Part shown: positions 1 through 8,551 of the stretch, in pieces
Layout: the number at the start of each line of letters is the position of its first letter
Numbering within the stretch: the stretch's first letter is position 1
Origin: Candidatus Kosakonia sp. 282A-S69
Lineage (GTDB): Bacteria > Pseudomonadota > Gammaproteobacteria > Enterobacterales > Enterobacteriaceae
Assembly (NCBI RefSeq): GCF_029433855.1
Contig: NZ_JAROAU010000003.1
Span: forward strand, 430,034-494,033
Direction of reading: 5' to 3'
DNA: 64,000 bases
Program-made: the position numbers and the translations under genes
Notes under the pieces: generated by a model
What the model saw: only the letters and a program-made list of their open reading frames with translations
The model's database searches: none
Told to the model about the DNA's origin: nothing

Positions 1-2
1 CA

Positions 3-362
3 ATTGAAAATGCCGGGCTACGCAATGTGGCGCTGCTCGGCACGCGCTACACCATGGAGCAGGATTTCTATCGCGGGCGGCTGGAGAAGCAGTTCGCCAT
101 CAGAACCACGGTGCCCGGCCCGGAAGAGCGCCAGCGCATCAATGAGATCATCTTTGATGAGCTCTGCCTCGGCACCTTCAGCGACGAATCGCGCTACTAC
201 TTTATGAATGTGATTAAACAGCTGGCGAGCGAAGGGGCTGAAGGGGTGATTTTCGGCTGTACTGAAATCGGCCTGCTGCTGCCTGAAACCCACAGCCCGA
301 TTAAGGTGTTCGACACGGCCGCGCTGCATGCCGCCGCCGCGGTCGATTTTATGCTCTCTTAA
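3..362 (+). CDS. ygeA: Broad-specificity amino acid racemase YgeA, C-terminal part (5' end outside window)
   Basis: The reading frame is open from the window edge and encodes the last 119 residues of an Asp/Glu/hydantoin racemase-family protein. It keeps the family signature FGCTEIGLL, whose cysteine is one of the two catalytic cysteines, and the [17 protein letters not shown] block typical of YgeA. YgeA is known as an amino acid racemase in E. coli and sits next to lysR there too. It converges on lysR, and the two stop codons overlap by 4 bases. The first catalytic cysteine and the start codon lie outside the window. Confidence 0.93.
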   Translation: MENAGLRNVALLGTRYTMEQDFYRGRLEKQFAIRTTVPGPEERQRINEIIFDELCLGTFSDESRYYFMNVIKQLASEGAEGVIFGCTEIGLLLPETHSPIKVFDTAALHAAAAVDFMLS

Positions 363-1285
363 TCCTCGCCGAGCATAGCGGCCAGCGGCGCGGTAATACG
401 CGGCATGGCCGCCTGCAGATGGTCAGCAAAGGTGTCGACCAGCGCGGAAGCGGGGCGGTGCAGCGGGCGAACCAGGCTTATGGTAAACGGCACGTCGATG
501 CTGAAACGCCGCACCGCCACGCCGCTGGCGGCATAATCGAGGGCGGTCAGCGGGTTCACCACTGAAATGCCCACTCCGGCTCGCACCATCGCGCAGACCG
601 ACGCCGCGCTATGGGTTTCCAGCACCATGCGGCGCTTCACCTGGTGCTCGTTGAACAGGGCATCAAGCAACTGCCGGTAGCTGTCGGTGCGCGACAGGCT
701 AATGTAATTCTCCCCATGAAAATCCGCTGGTGTCAGCACCGTTTTCTGCGCCAATGGGTGATCTTCTGGCATTACGCACACCTCATTACAGGTCAGCAGC
801 GGCGTGCGCTCGGTGCCCGCCGGCGTCGTGAGCGTTTCGGTGAGGCCTAAATCGTGGCGCTGCGCCGAGAGCCACTCCTCCAGCAGCGGCGACTCCTGCG
901 GCACAATGTTGAGGCTGACGTCCGGGTAGCGGGCGAGAAAGGGCTGCAACAGCAGCGGTAAAAAGGATTGCGAAAAGACCGGCAGACAGGCGACAGAGAG
1001 CTCGCCCTGGCGAAACTCGCGCAGGCTCTCCGCCGCGCTGACGATCCTGTCCAGCCCGTACCAGGATCGCTGCACCTCTTCAAACAATCGCAACCCCTGC
1101 ACTGTGGCGTGCAGCCGCCCGCGCGATCGCTCAAACAGCGTCAGGCCCAGCACCTTTTCAAAGCGCGCCAGCTCCCTGCTGACGGTCGGCTGCGAGGTGT
1201 GCAGCATCAATGCCGCCTCGGTCAGGTTGCCGGTGGTCATTACGGCGTGAAAAATTTCAATATGGCGCAGGTTAACAGCGGGCAT
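359..1285 (-). CDS. lysR: LysR, transcriptional activator of lysA
   Basis: This 308-residue protein is the founding LysR-type regulator. The winged helix-turn-helix is at residues 5-65 ([22 protein letters not shown]) and the C-terminal co-inducer domain binds diaminopimelate. It matches E. coli LysR along its whole length apart from a slightly different C-terminus. It is divergent from lysA with 121 bases between the starts, the normal arrangement in which LysR activates lysA and represses itself. Confidence 0.97.
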   Translation of the reverse strand: MPAVNLRHIEIFHAVMTTGNLTEAALMLHTSQPTVSRELARFEKVLGLTLFERSRGRLHATVQGLRLFEEVQRSWYGLDRIVSAAESLREFRQGELSVACLPVFSQSFLPLLLQPFLARYPDVSLNIVPQESPLLEEWLSAQRHDLGLTETLTTPAGTERTPLLTCNEVCVMPEDHPLAQKTVLTPADFHGENYISLSRTDSYRQLLDALFNEHQVKRRMVLETHSAASVCAMVRAGVGISVVNPLTALDYAASGVAVRRFSIDVPFTISLVRPLHRPASALVDTFADHLQAAMPRITAPLAAMLGED

Positions 1286-1406
1286 GAACGGATCCGGTTA
1301 CAGAAGGTTATCCATATCATTTTTGCATAGACTTGCGATAAAACGATATTTTTTATTCGCTTCAAGGTGTGGCGTAATCATAAAAAAAATTGCTGACGGA
1401 GTTGTT
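1286..1406. promoter_or_regulatory. lysR-lysA divergent control region
   Basis: This 121-base AT-rich spacer separates the divergent lysR and lysA starts, so it must hold both promoters and the LysR site. A GGAG ribosome-binding site lies just before the lysA ATG. I did not find a clear T-N11-A palindrome, so the exact operator is not assigned. Confidence 0.6.
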
Positions 1407-2669
1407 ATGCCACGCTCGCTACACCAGACAGAGACCGACCTCAACGCTGCTAACCTGCGGCAACTGCCTGCGGAATTTGGCTGCCCGGTATGGGTTTACG
1501 ATGCGCAGATCATCCGTGCGCAAATCGCCAAACTGCGTGATTTCGACGTCATCCGTTTTGCGCAGAAGGCCTGCTCTAACATCCATATTTTGCGCCTGAT
1601 GCGCGAGCAGGGCGTAAAGGTCGATTCGGTGTCGCTGGGGGAAATCGAGCGCGCGCTGGCGGCAGGTTACGACCCGAAAACAGACCCGGACGATATCGTC
1701 TTTACCGCCGATGTGCTGGATGAGGCGACTATCGCGCGCGTCAGCGAACTGGGCATCGCGGTCAACGCCGGTTCGGTGGATATGCTGGAGCAGCTCGGCG
1801 CCGTTTCGCCAGGCCACCGCGTCTGGCTGCGCGTCAACCCCGGTTTTGGTCACGGCCACAGCCAGAAAACCAACACCGGCGGCGAGAACAGCAAGCATGG
1901 CATCTGGTTTAGCGACATGGGCGCGGCGCTGGCTGTGATGCAGCGTTACGGCCTGCAACTGGCGGGCATTCATATGCATATCGGCTCCGGCGTTGATTAT
2001 GGTCATCTTGAGCAGGTGTGCGGCGCGATGGTGCAGCAGGTGATCGACTTCGGTCAGGATCTGCCGGCCATCTCCGCGGGTGGCGGTTTGTCGATCCCCT
2101 ATCGCGAAGGGGAAGAGCCGGTTGATACCGCGCACTACTACGGGCTGTGGAACGCTGCGCGGGAGAAAATTGCGCAGCATCTTGGCCACGCGGTGAAACT
2201 GGAGATCGAGCCAGGGCGCTTCCTCGTGGCAGAGTCGGGGGTGCTGATCTCCCAGGTGCGCAGCGTGAAAACCATGGGCAGCCGCCACTTTGTGCTGATC
2301 GACGCCGGGTTTAACGATCTGATGCGTCCGGCGATGTACGGCAGTTATCACCACATTACGGCACTGGCCGCCGACGGGCGCGATCTGCGCGACGCGGCGT
2401 GCGTCGACACTGTGGTTGCCGGTCCGCTGTGTGAATCGGGCGATGTCTTTACGCAGCAAGAGGGCGGGAAAGTGGAAACGTGCCCGCTGCCGGAAGTGAA
2501 AGCGGGAGACTACGTCGTTCTGCACGATACCGGTGCGTATGGCGCTTCGATGTCCTCGAACTACAACAGCCGTCCGCTGCTGCCGGAAGTGCTGTTTGAT
2601 CGCGGCGTAGCGCGCCTGATTCGCCGCCGCCAGACCATTGAGGAGCTGATCGGCCTTGAGCTGTTCTGA
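1407..2669 (+). CDS. lysA: Diaminopimelate decarboxylase LysA
   Basis: LysA removes CO2 from meso-diaminopimelate to give L-lysine, the last step of lysine synthesis, using PLP in the cytoplasm. The 420-residue length equals E. coli LysA. The PLP lysine is K54 in the FAQKACSN motif, followed by HIHIGSG-type and EPGRFLV phosphate-binding motifs and the C-terminal CESGDVF active-site block. The frame stays open upstream to 1284, but the ATG at 1407 was chosen because it gives the family N-terminus (MPRSL) and has a GGAG site before it. It ends in a stem-loop terminator. Confidence 0.98.
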   Translation: MPRSLHQTETDLNAANLRQLPAEFGCPVWVYDAQIIRAQIAKLRDFDVIRFAQKACSNIHILRLMREQGVKVDSVSLGEIERALAAGYDPKTDPDDIVFTADVLDEATIARVSELGIAVNAGSVDMLEQLGAVSPGHRVWLRVNPGFGHGHSQKTNTGGENSKHGIWFSDMGAALAVMQRYGLQLAGIHMHIGSGVDYGHLEQVCGAMVQQVIDFGQDLPAISAGGGLSIPYREGEEPVDTAHYYGLWNAAREKIAQHLGHAVKLEIEPGRFLVAESGVLISQVRSVKTMGSRHFVLIDAGFNDLMRPAMYGSYHHITALAADGRDLRDAACVDTVVAGPLCESGDVFTQQEGGKVETCPLPEVKAGDYVVLHDTGAYGASMSSNYNSRPLLPEVLFDRGVARLIRRRQTIEELIGLELF

Positions 2670-2680
2670 ACCTGATTCAC

Positions 2681-2719
2681 GATCCCGCTTACCCATAGCG
2701 GGGTCGCCCCTCCTTTTTT
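2681..2719 (+). terminator. Rho-independent terminator after lysA
   Basis: A 9-base stem (GATCCCGCT with AGCGGGGTC, one G-T pair) closes a 7-base loop, and six T residues follow a few bases later. It separates lysA from the beta-glucoside cassette. Confidence 0.7.
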
Positions 2720-2744
2720 ACCTAAATCCCTGCAAACCGTAAGG

Positions 2745-2758
2745 TGGTATGCCAAATG
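2745..2758. promoter_or_regulatory. Operator copy 1 (TGGTATGCCAAATG)
   Basis: This is the first of three copies of a 14-base motif before the PTS operon. Its core TGGTATGCCA is nearly palindromic and resembles the TTGGTATACCAA sites of UxuR/ExuR-type GntR regulators. It pairs as an inverted repeat with the copy at 2772-2785. The likely binder is the UxuR-like protein encoded at 5712-6485 (inference). Confidence 0.65.
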
Positions 2759-2771
2759 CGCGCTGGGCCGC

Positions 2772-2785
2772 ATTTTGGAATACCA
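2772..2785. promoter_or_regulatory. Operator copy 2, inverted (ATTTTGGAATACCA)
   Basis: This is the reverse-orientation copy of the motif at 2745-2758. Read on the minus strand it is TGGTATTCCAAAAT, one base longer in the A run. Together the two copies make an inverted pair spaced about 27 bases apart, centre to centre. Confidence 0.62.
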
Positions 2786-2795
2786 GATAGGGTGT

Positions 2796-2811
2796 TGCGA
2801 AGCGCATCACA
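2796..2811. promoter_or_regulatory. CRP-like site (TGCGA-N6-TCACA)
   Basis: This matches the CRP core TGTGA-N6-TCACA at 9 of 10 positions. Its centre (2803.5) lies 41.5 bases before a start point near 2845, which is what the -10-like TATTTT at 2833-2838 predicts. That is class II CRP activation geometry, in keeping with a catabolite-controlled PTS operon (inference). Confidence 0.5.
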
Positions 2812-2832
2812 GAACTTTTCGCCGGGCGTGGC

Positions 2833-2852
2833 TATTTTTGGTATGCCAAATG
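2833..2852 (+). promoter_or_regulatory. Putative PTS operon -10 element with operator copy 3 over the start point
   Basis: TATTTT at 2833-2838 is a plausible -10 element. The third operator copy, TGGTATGCCAAATG at 2839-2852, begins right after it and would cover the transcription start, where a repressor would block RNA polymerase. Confidence 0.5.
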
Positions 2853-2909
2853 GGACGAGAGCGGTATCCCTGCATCGATAAAAAAGCTCCTTAACAGAGG
2901 TGTTAACTC

Positions 2910-4247
2910 ATGGCCCTACAAGAAAAGCTCATCGATTCGCTGGGGAGTTTCGCGACGAAATTCAACAGCTATCGCTACATTATGGCCATCAAGGCCTCGT
3001 TTATTACCCTGATGCCGGTGATCATTGTCGGTGCCTTCTCAGTGCTGATCTCCAATATGGTGCTGGACCCGAAAAACGGGCTCGCCAGCTTCCAGTCGCT
3101 CTCCTTTCTGGCGGCGTTAAAGCCGATTACCAGCGCCATCAACTACGCCACGCTTAACTTCCTCAATATCTGCGCGGTGTTCTTAATCGGTATTGAACTG
3201 GGGCGCATTAACGGTATCCGCACGCTGTTTCCCGGCCTGCTGGCGGTGATCTGCTTTATCTGCGTGACACCCACCACCGTTGAAATGCTGGTCGACGGCC
3301 AGATGCACGTGGTGAAAGATGTGCTGCTGCGCCAGTTCTCCGACACCCGTAGCCTGTTCCTCGGTATGTTTATCGCCATTTTGTCGGTGGAGATCTACTG
3401 CTGGCTGGAGACGCGTGAAGGGCTGAAGATCAAGATGCCGGACACCGTGCCGCCCAACGTTTCCGCCTCATTCTCCGCGCTGATCCCGGCGATCATTACT
3501 ACCACCGCAATTGCCACCTTTGGCTTTATTTTCCACCAGCTGACCGGCATGTATCTCTATGACGCCGTTTACCAGGTCGTTCAGCAGCCGCTTGAGCGTG
3601 TGGTGCAGAGCCTGCCGGGGATCCTGTTGCTGATGTTTGTCGCGCAGCTCTTCTGGGTGATCGGTATTCATGGCAACCAGATGATCAAGCCGATCCGCGA
3701 GCCGCTGCTGCTGGGGGCGATCACCGTCAATATGAGCGCCTTTGAGCAGGGTAAAGAGGCGCCGAACATCATTACCATGCCCTTCTGGGATGTCTATATG
3801 AGCATCGGCGGATCGGGGCTGACCATTGGCCTGCTGGTGGCGGTGATGATTGCCACCAAACGCAAAGAGATGAAGGAGATCGCCAAGCTGTCGATCGGGC
3901 CTGGGATCTTTAACATTAACGAGCCGGTGATTTTCGGTATGCCGATCATGCTCAATCCGATCCTTGCGATCCCCTTTATCATCACGCCGCTGGTGACCGG
4001 CTCGATTGGTTACTTCGCCACCGCGAGCGGGTTTGCCGGTAAAGCGGTGGTGATGGTGCCCTGGACCACGCCGCCGCTGATCAACGCCTGGCTCTCTACC
4101 GCCGGATCGATGGGGGCGGTGATCACGCAGCTTATCTGCATCCTGACCGCCATCATCATCTATCTGCCGTTTGTGAAGATCGCCTCACGCCGCGCCGAGC
4201 AGGCGCAGCTGCAGGCGGAAGCTACCTCTTCAACGCCGAAAGTGTGA
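2910..4247 (+). CDS. PTS lactose/cellobiose-family EIIC permease
   Basis: This 445-residue integral membrane protein belongs to the lactose/N,N'-diacetylchitobiose/beta-glucoside EIIC family. About ten hydrophobic segments are visible, together with the family motif NEPVIFGMP near residue 337 and the IHGNQM block near residue 251. It would import and, with EIIA and EIIB, phosphorylate a beta-glucoside such as cellobiose or an aryl-glucoside. No EIIA or EIIB domain is fused to it or encoded beside it, so these must come from elsewhere. It is first in an operon with the GH1 enzyme, starting 7 bases after its stop. The exact sugar cannot be read from sequence. Confidence 0.88.
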   Translation: MALQEKLIDSLGSFATKFNSYRYIMAIKASFITLMPVIIVGAFSVLISNMVLDPKNGLASFQSLSFLAALKPITSAINYATLNFLNICAVFLIGIELGRINGIRTLFPGLLAVICFICVTPTTVEMLVDGQMHVVKDVLLRQFSDTRSLFLGMFIAILSVEIYCWLETREGLKIKMPDTVPPNVSASFSALIPAIITTTAIATFGFIFHQLTGMYLYDAVYQVVQQPLERVVQSLPGILLLMFVAQLFWVIGIHGNQMIKPIREPLLLGAITVNMSAFEQGKEAPNIITMPFWDVYMSIGGSGLTIGLLVAVMIATKRKEMKEIAKLSIGPGIFNINEPVIFGMPIMLNPILAIPFIITPLVTGSIGYFATASGFAGKAVVMVPWTTPPLINAWLSTAGSMGAVITQLICILTAIIIYLPFVKIASRRAEQAQLQAEATSSTPKV

Positions 4248-4254
4248 GGACGCT

Positions 4255-5682
4255 ATGAGCACGAAAACCGTCACCATCCCGCCCGACTTTATCCTCGGTG
4301 CCGCCGCGTCGGCCTGGCAAACGGAAGGGTGGATAGACAAACGCGAGGGCCAGGACTCCTGGCCCGATCTCTGGTACAAAAACGATCGTCACGTCTGGCA
4401 TCAGGGCTACGGCCCGGCGGTGGCGACCAACTTCTACCAGCGCTTTCGCGAAGATGTGCAGCTGATGAAGCAGGCGGGCTTGACCCACTACCGCACCTCG
4501 ATCAACTGGTCGCGTTTCCTTACCGATTATGAAAATGGCGTGGTGGATGAGCGCTACGCTGCTTACTACGACGAGCTGTTTGATGAGATGGCGCGCCATG
4601 GCATCGAGCCGATGATCTGCCTCGAACACTATGAACTGCCCGGCTATTTGCTGGAAAGGTACGGCGGCTGGGCGTCGAAAAAAGTGGTCGAACTCTACCT
4701 GCTCTATGTCGAAAAGGTGCTGGCGCGCTACCACCAGAAGGTGAGGCGCTGGTTCACCTTTAACGAGCCGATTGTGGTGCAAACCCGCGTCTATCTTGAC
4801 GCGCTGCGCTGGCCTTATGAGCAGAACACCTCGACCTGGATGCAGTGGAACCACCATAAAAACCTCGCCACCGCGAAAGTGGTGCAGCTGTTTCGTGAGA
4901 AGGGGTACGCGGGCAGCGTCGGCTCTATTCTCAACCCGGAAGTGACCTACCCGCGCTCGCGCGCGCCGCACGATCTGCTGGCGGCGGAGCGCTACGATCT
5001 CTTCTACAACCGCATGTTTCTCGACCCGATGGTCAAAGGGCACTACCCGGCAGAGCTGCTGGCGCTGCTGGATAAACATCAGGTGAAGTGGGAGTACAGC
5101 GACGAGGAGCTGGCGACGATTCGCGACAACACCGTCGATGAGCTGGGGATCAATCTCTACTATCCGCACCGCGTCAAAGCCCCGTCCCGCGCCTGGCACC
5201 CGGAAACGCCCTTCCATCCGGCCTACTATTACGAGCCGTTTGAGCTGCCGGGGCGCAAAATGAACACCTCCCGCGGCTGGGAGATCCTGCCGGAGATTGT
5301 GTTTGATATGGCGATGCGCCTTAAAAACGACTACGGCAATATTCCGTGGTTCGTGGCGGAAAGCGGCATGGGCATTGAGAACGAAGGGCAGTTCCGCAAC
5401 GCGCAGGGCACCATTGAGGATGATTACCGCATCGACTTTATCGCTGCGCACCTTCACCAGGCGCTGCGCGCGAAGGAGGCTGGGGCAAACTGCCAGGGTT
5501 ACATGCTGTGGGCGTTTACCGATAATGTGTCGCCGATGAATGCTTTCAAAAATCGCTATGGGCTGGTGGAGATCGACCTGCAGCACAACCGCGATCGCCG
5601 GCCGAAAAAGTCCCTCGGCTGGTTTCGTAAACTCAGGGATGAGCGTCAGTTGACCCTGACCCTTGATGATGAAGTAAGATAG
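4255..5682 (+). CDS. Glycoside hydrolase family 1, probable 6-phospho-beta-glucosidase
   Basis: This 475-residue cytoplasmic GH1 enzyme is expected to cut the phosphorylated disaccharide delivered by the adjacent EIIC into glucose 6-phosphate and an aglycone. The acid/base glutamate is E171 in TFNEP. The nucleophile is E369 in AESGMG, a variant of the usual TENG. The C-terminal MLWAFTDNVSPMNAF and NRYGLVEID blocks are also typical of the family. It is shorter in sequence similarity to BglA/BglB/AscB than those are to each other, so I give no gene symbol. It is co-transcribed with the permease before it and probably with the regulator after it (29-base gap). Confidence 0.9.
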   Translation: MSTKTVTIPPDFILGAAASAWQTEGWIDKREGQDSWPDLWYKNDRHVWHQGYGPAVATNFYQRFREDVQLMKQAGLTHYRTSINWSRFLTDYENGVVDERYAAYYDELFDEMARHGIEPMICLEHYELPGYLLERYGGWASKKVVELYLLYVEKVLARYHQKVRRWFTFNEPIVVQTRVYLDALRWPYEQNTSTWMQWNHHKNLATAKVVQLFREKGYAGSVGSILNPEVTYPRSRAPHDLLAAERYDLFYNRMFLDPMVKGHYPAELLALLDKHQVKWEYSDEELATIRDNTVDELGINLYYPHRVKAPSRAWHPETPFHPAYYYEPFELPGRKMNTSRGWEILPEIVFDMAMRLKNDYGNIPWFVAESGMGIENEGQFRNAQGTIEDDYRIDFIAAHLHQALRAKEAGANCQGYMLWAFTDNVSPMNAFKNRYGLVEIDLQHNRDRRPKKSLGWFRKLRDERQLTLTLDDEVR

Positions 5683-5711
5683 CGCAACGACTGATAAGTG
5701 CAGGTGATATC

Positions 5712-6485
5712 GTGGAGAAGGCTGTCGTCCCGCCGGAGAAAAAACAGTATCAGGAGATTGGCGACGATCTGCGTGAGCAGATCATCGAAGGTCACTATCC
5801 CGTTGGCTCGCGCTTGCCGCCGGAGCGCAATATCGCCGAGAAGTATGGCGTCAGCCGCACCATCGTGCGCGAAGCCTTGCTGATGCTGGAGTTGCAGGGG
5901 ACGGTGGATATCCGCCAGGGCTCCGGCGTCTATGTGATGCGCATTCCTCAGGCCCATGAAAACGAAGAGGAGCGCTTTTTAAGCAGCGACGTCGGCCCGT
6001 TTGAAATTCTGCAGGCGCGCCAGCTGCTGGAGAGCAATATCGCCGCCTTTGCCGCCAAAATGGCGACGCGGGCGGATATCGACAATCTTCGGCGCATCCT
6101 CGAGCAGGAGCAGCGCGCCATCGCCCTCAACGACACCTCGCAGGACAACAGCAAGATGTTCCACCTGGTGCTGGCGGGCGCGTCGCAAAACCAGATGCTG
6201 CTGGCAACGGTCGAGAGCATCTGGCACCACATGGACAGCAGCCCGCTGTGGCAGCAGTTCAACGTACATATCGCCAGCCGCGCCTACCGCCTGAAGTGGC
6301 TCGGCGACCGGCAAACCCTGCTGGCCGCGCTGCGCCGCCGCGACGTGATGGGTGCCTGGCAGGCGATGTGGCAGCACCTGGAAAACGTTAAAAAGAGCCT
6401 GCTTGAACTGTCGGACGAAGATGCACCGGACTTTGACGGCTATCTGTTTGAGTCAGTCCCTATTTTTCAGGGGAAGCTGATGTGA
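5712..6485 (+). CDS. GntR-family (FCD) regulator, UxuR/ExuR-like
   Basis: This 257-residue protein starts at a GTG. A GntR winged helix lies at about residues 12-80 (GSRLPPERNIAEKYGVSRTIVREAL) and an all-helical FCD ligand domain at about 95-235. The block GPFEILQARQLLESNIA and the tail MWQHLENVK...FDGYLFES are very close to E. coli UxuR. Three UxuR-type sequences precede the operon, so it most likely represses this cassette and is relieved by a sugar phosphate or acid (inference). Its stop overlaps the next start (ATGTGA), so the GNAT gene is translationally coupled. Confidence 0.9.
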   Translation: MEKAVVPPEKKQYQEIGDDLREQIIEGHYPVGSRLPPERNIAEKYGVSRTIVREALLMLELQGTVDIRQGSGVYVMRIPQAHENEEERFLSSDVGPFEILQARQLLESNIAAFAAKMATRADIDNLRRILEQEQRAIALNDTSQDNSKMFHLVLAGASQNQMLLATVESIWHHMDSSPLWQQFNVHIASRAYRLKWLGDRQTLLAALRRRDVMGAWQAMWQHLENVKKSLLELSDEDAPDFDGYLFESVPIFQGKLM

Positions 6486-6934
6486 CAATTCTGCCGCTTT
6501 ATGAGGCCCCGCAGCATGGGGAGCAGGTGACTGACTGGCTGTGGCAGGAGTTTGGTGACTCGCTGTCGCGGGAGTTTTTCGAAAGCATCATTGAGCACAG
6601 CCAGACACCGGGTCAGCTGCCGCTGACGTATGTGCTGGTGGAAGGCGATGAACTGCTGGGTACCGTCGGGCTGTGGCGCTGCGATTTGATCAGCCGCCAG
6701 GATCTCTACCCGTGGCTCGCTGCGCTTTATGTAAAAGCGGGCGCGCGCGGCCAGGGGCTGGCCGGGCAGCTACAGCGCCATGTTATGCAGCAGGCGAAAG
6801 CAATGGGCTTTGATCAGCTGCACCTCTATGCCGCCTTCCGCGACTATTATGAGCGCTTCGGCTGGCGGTATATCGGGGATGGTCTTGATTACCCGAACAC
6901 CCGCGTGCATCTGTATCGCATTGCGCTGAGATAG
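6482..6934 (+). CDS. GNAT-family N-acetyltransferase
   Basis: This 150-residue acetyltransferase begins with a GTG that overlaps the regulator's stop codon by 4 bases. The acetyl-CoA binding motif A is visible as ARGQGLAGQL at about residues 87-97, followed by DQLHLYAAFRDYYERFGW, the motif B region. The substrate is unknown. Being last gene of the beta-glucoside operon it may act on a sugar amine or an aglycone, but nothing in the sequence decides this. REP repeats follow directly. Confidence 0.85.
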   Translation: MTILPLYEAPQHGEQVTDWLWQEFGDSLSREFFESIIEHSQTPGQLPLTYVLVEGDELLGTVGLWRCDLISRQDLYPWLAALYVKAGARGQGLAGQLQRHVMQQAKAMGFDQLHLYAAFRDYYERFGWRYIGDGLDYPNTRVHLYRIALR

Positions 6935-6949
6935 CGCCGCGGCACCCTT

Positions 6950-7081
6950 GCCGGATGGCGGCTACGCCTTATCCGGCCTACAAAACGCACCGATCCCGTA
7001 GGCCGGATAAGCGCCAGCGCCATCCGGCATTATCACGCAACGCCCTTGCCGGATGGCGCGTTACACGCTTATCCGGCCTAC
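6950..7081. repeat. Three REP elements (BIME) between the GNAT gene and galR
   Basis: Three palindromic REP units of the GCCGGATGGCG...CTTATCCGGCCTAC type lie at 6950-6981, 6998-7029 (inverted) and 7048-7081. They sit between the converging GNAT gene and galR, the usual intergenic location for REP clusters, where they can stabilise mRNA 3' ends and bind gyrase or IHF. Confidence 0.93.
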
Positions 7082-7114
7082 GTGGTTCCGGCGGTTTCAG
7101 CAACTCCGCTGCGA

Positions 7115-8122
7115 TCAACTCTCCGGCGGTGCAATCACTGAGTGACGGCGCACCAGCGTCGGGTTAAAAAGATGGGTGATCTCAGGCAGCGGGCGGTTCT
7201 CAGCCAGCGCCAGCGCCAGCTCGGCGGCCTGGGTCGCCATGGTGACAATCGGATAACGCACCGTGGTCAGCCGGGGGCGAACATAGCGCGACACCAGCAC
7301 ATCATCGAAGCCAATCAGCGAAATCTCACGCGGCACATCAATACCGTTATCGTTCAGCACGCCCATTGCGCCGGCAGCCATTGAGTCGTTGTAACAGGCA
7401 ACGGCGGTAAAGTTGCGCCCGCGCCCGAGCAGCTCGGTCATTGCCTGCTCGCCACCGCTCTCATCCGGCTCGGCGAAGGTCACCAGCCTGTCATTGCATG
7501 GCAGGCTATTCTCTTTCAGCGCATCGTAATAGCCTTGCAAACGGTCGTCGGCGTCGGAGATCTCATGGTTGGAGCAGAGATAGCCTATGCGCGTATGGCC
7601 CTGCTGAATCAGATGGCGCGTCGCCAGCCATGCGCCGTAGCGGTCGTCGAGCGCCACACAGCGCTGCTCGAAGCCGGGCAGTATGCGGTTAATCAGCACC
7701 ATGCCGGGGATCTGCTTCATCAGCGACGCCAGCTCTTCGTCCGGCACCACCTTCGCGTGCACCACCAGCGCGGCGCAGCGGTGGCGGATCAGCTGCTCAA
7801 TCGCTTTGCGCTCTTTCTCTTCTACGTGGTAGCCGTTGCCAATCAGCAGAAAATTGCCGGTGGCGGACGCGACCTGCTCAACGGCTTTTACCATCGCGCC
7901 GAAAAAGGGATCGGAGACATCGCTCACCACCAGCCCCACCGACTCGGTGGATTGCTGCGCCAGCGCGCGGGCGTTGGCGTTCGGGTGATAGTTGAGCGAA
8001 TCCATCGCGCTCTGTACCGCCTGGCGCGAGCTTTCACTGGCTTTCGGTGAGCTGTTGATCACGCGCGACACCGTCGCGACCGAGACGCCAGCCAGCCGCG
8101 CAACGTCTTTAATCGTCGCCAT
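7115..8122 (-). CDS. galR: GalR, repressor of galactose genes
   Basis: This 335-residue LacI-family repressor has an N-terminal helix-turn-helix (TIKDVARLAGVSVATVSRVIN) and a periplasmic-binding-protein-like sugar domain. It matches E. coli GalR closely, with a shorter C-terminal tail than the 343-residue K-12 protein. GalR binds galactose and represses gal operons. A GalR-type operator lies 14 bases before its start, which suggests autoregulation. In K-12 galR is next to lysA; here the beta-glucoside cassette separates them. Confidence 0.96.
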   Translation of the reverse strand: MATIKDVARLAGVSVATVSRVINSSPKASESSRQAVQSAMDSLNYHPNANARALAQQSTESVGLVVSDVSDPFFGAMVKAVEQVASATGNFLLIGNGYHVEEKERKAIEQLIRHRCAALVVHAKVVPDEELASLMKQIPGMVLINRILPGFEQRCVALDDRYGAWLATRHLIQQGHTRIGYLCSNHEISDADDRLQGYYDALKENSLPCNDRLVTFAEPDESGGEQAMTELLGRGRNFTAVACYNDSMAAGAMGVLNDNGIDVPREISLIGFDDVLVSRYVRPRLTTVRYPIVTMATQAAELALALAENRPLPEITHLFNPTLVRRHSVIAPPES

Positions 8123-8135
8123 TCTCTACCTTCCT

Positions 8136-8151
8136 GGGTAAGCGTTTACAC
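8136..8151. promoter_or_regulatory. GalR/GalS-type operator before galR
   Basis: GGGTAAGCGTTTACAC matches the 16-base consensus GTGTAANCGNTTNCAC at almost every position. It lies between the galR start and its promoter region, where it would allow GalR or GalS to control galR itself. Confidence 0.75.
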
Positions 8152-8359
8152 TGCAGTTAGTGTTACGGAAAAGGGGCGCCTGTTCAAGGCGGCGCATCTA
8201 CCAGAGTGTGCAAACGTGAGCCAGCGCGGCGCGCATCGTGAAAACGTTACATGCGCGGCGTTGCAAATGCACACACCGAGAACCTTTACTTACACTTTGC
8301 GAAAGCCTGTTTCGATTGACCGCTGGTTGTTGGCGGCCTGAGCGTGCGACTCTGTTCAT

Positions 8360-8442
8360 CCCAGAGGTATTGATAGGTGAGCGCAACGCTACGTTGCACA
8401 CTCGACTTACACCGACCTGCGCAGATGCGCAGGTTTTTTTTT
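8360..8442 (+). ncRNA. omrB: Small RNA OmrB
   Basis: This 83-nt RNA starts with the conserved 5' seed CCCAGAGGTATTGATAGGTG, which pairs with outer-membrane protein mRNAs, and ends in the stem CCTGCGCAGATGCGCAGG plus a T run. The ATAGGTGA variant and the 3' hairpin identify OmrB. OmrA and OmrB are known as OmpR-activated, Hfq-dependent sRNAs that repress ompT, cirA, fecA, csgD and others. The position between galR and aas is the K-12 one. Confidence 0.95.
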
Positions 8443-8551
8443 ATCCTGCCGTGTAACAGTAATCGCTAATCGACACACCTCGTTTCACTTCGGCTCATTC
8501 TCTTGCTTTTTCCCGCTGGCAGCGCCCCCAGGCGCAGGTGACAATCAACGT

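Noticed and set aside
1284..1406. N-terminal extension of LysA
   Set aside because: The frame is open, but it would overlap the divergent lysR promoter and adds sequence no LysA has.
1419..2696. A 425-codon open frame antisense to lysA
   Set aside because: It is a shadow frame caused by GC-rich codons; its protein is low-complexity in Arg/His/Gln and has no family resemblance. The same holds for long frames antisense to the GH1 gene (4222-5586), ptrA (26442-27575) and others.
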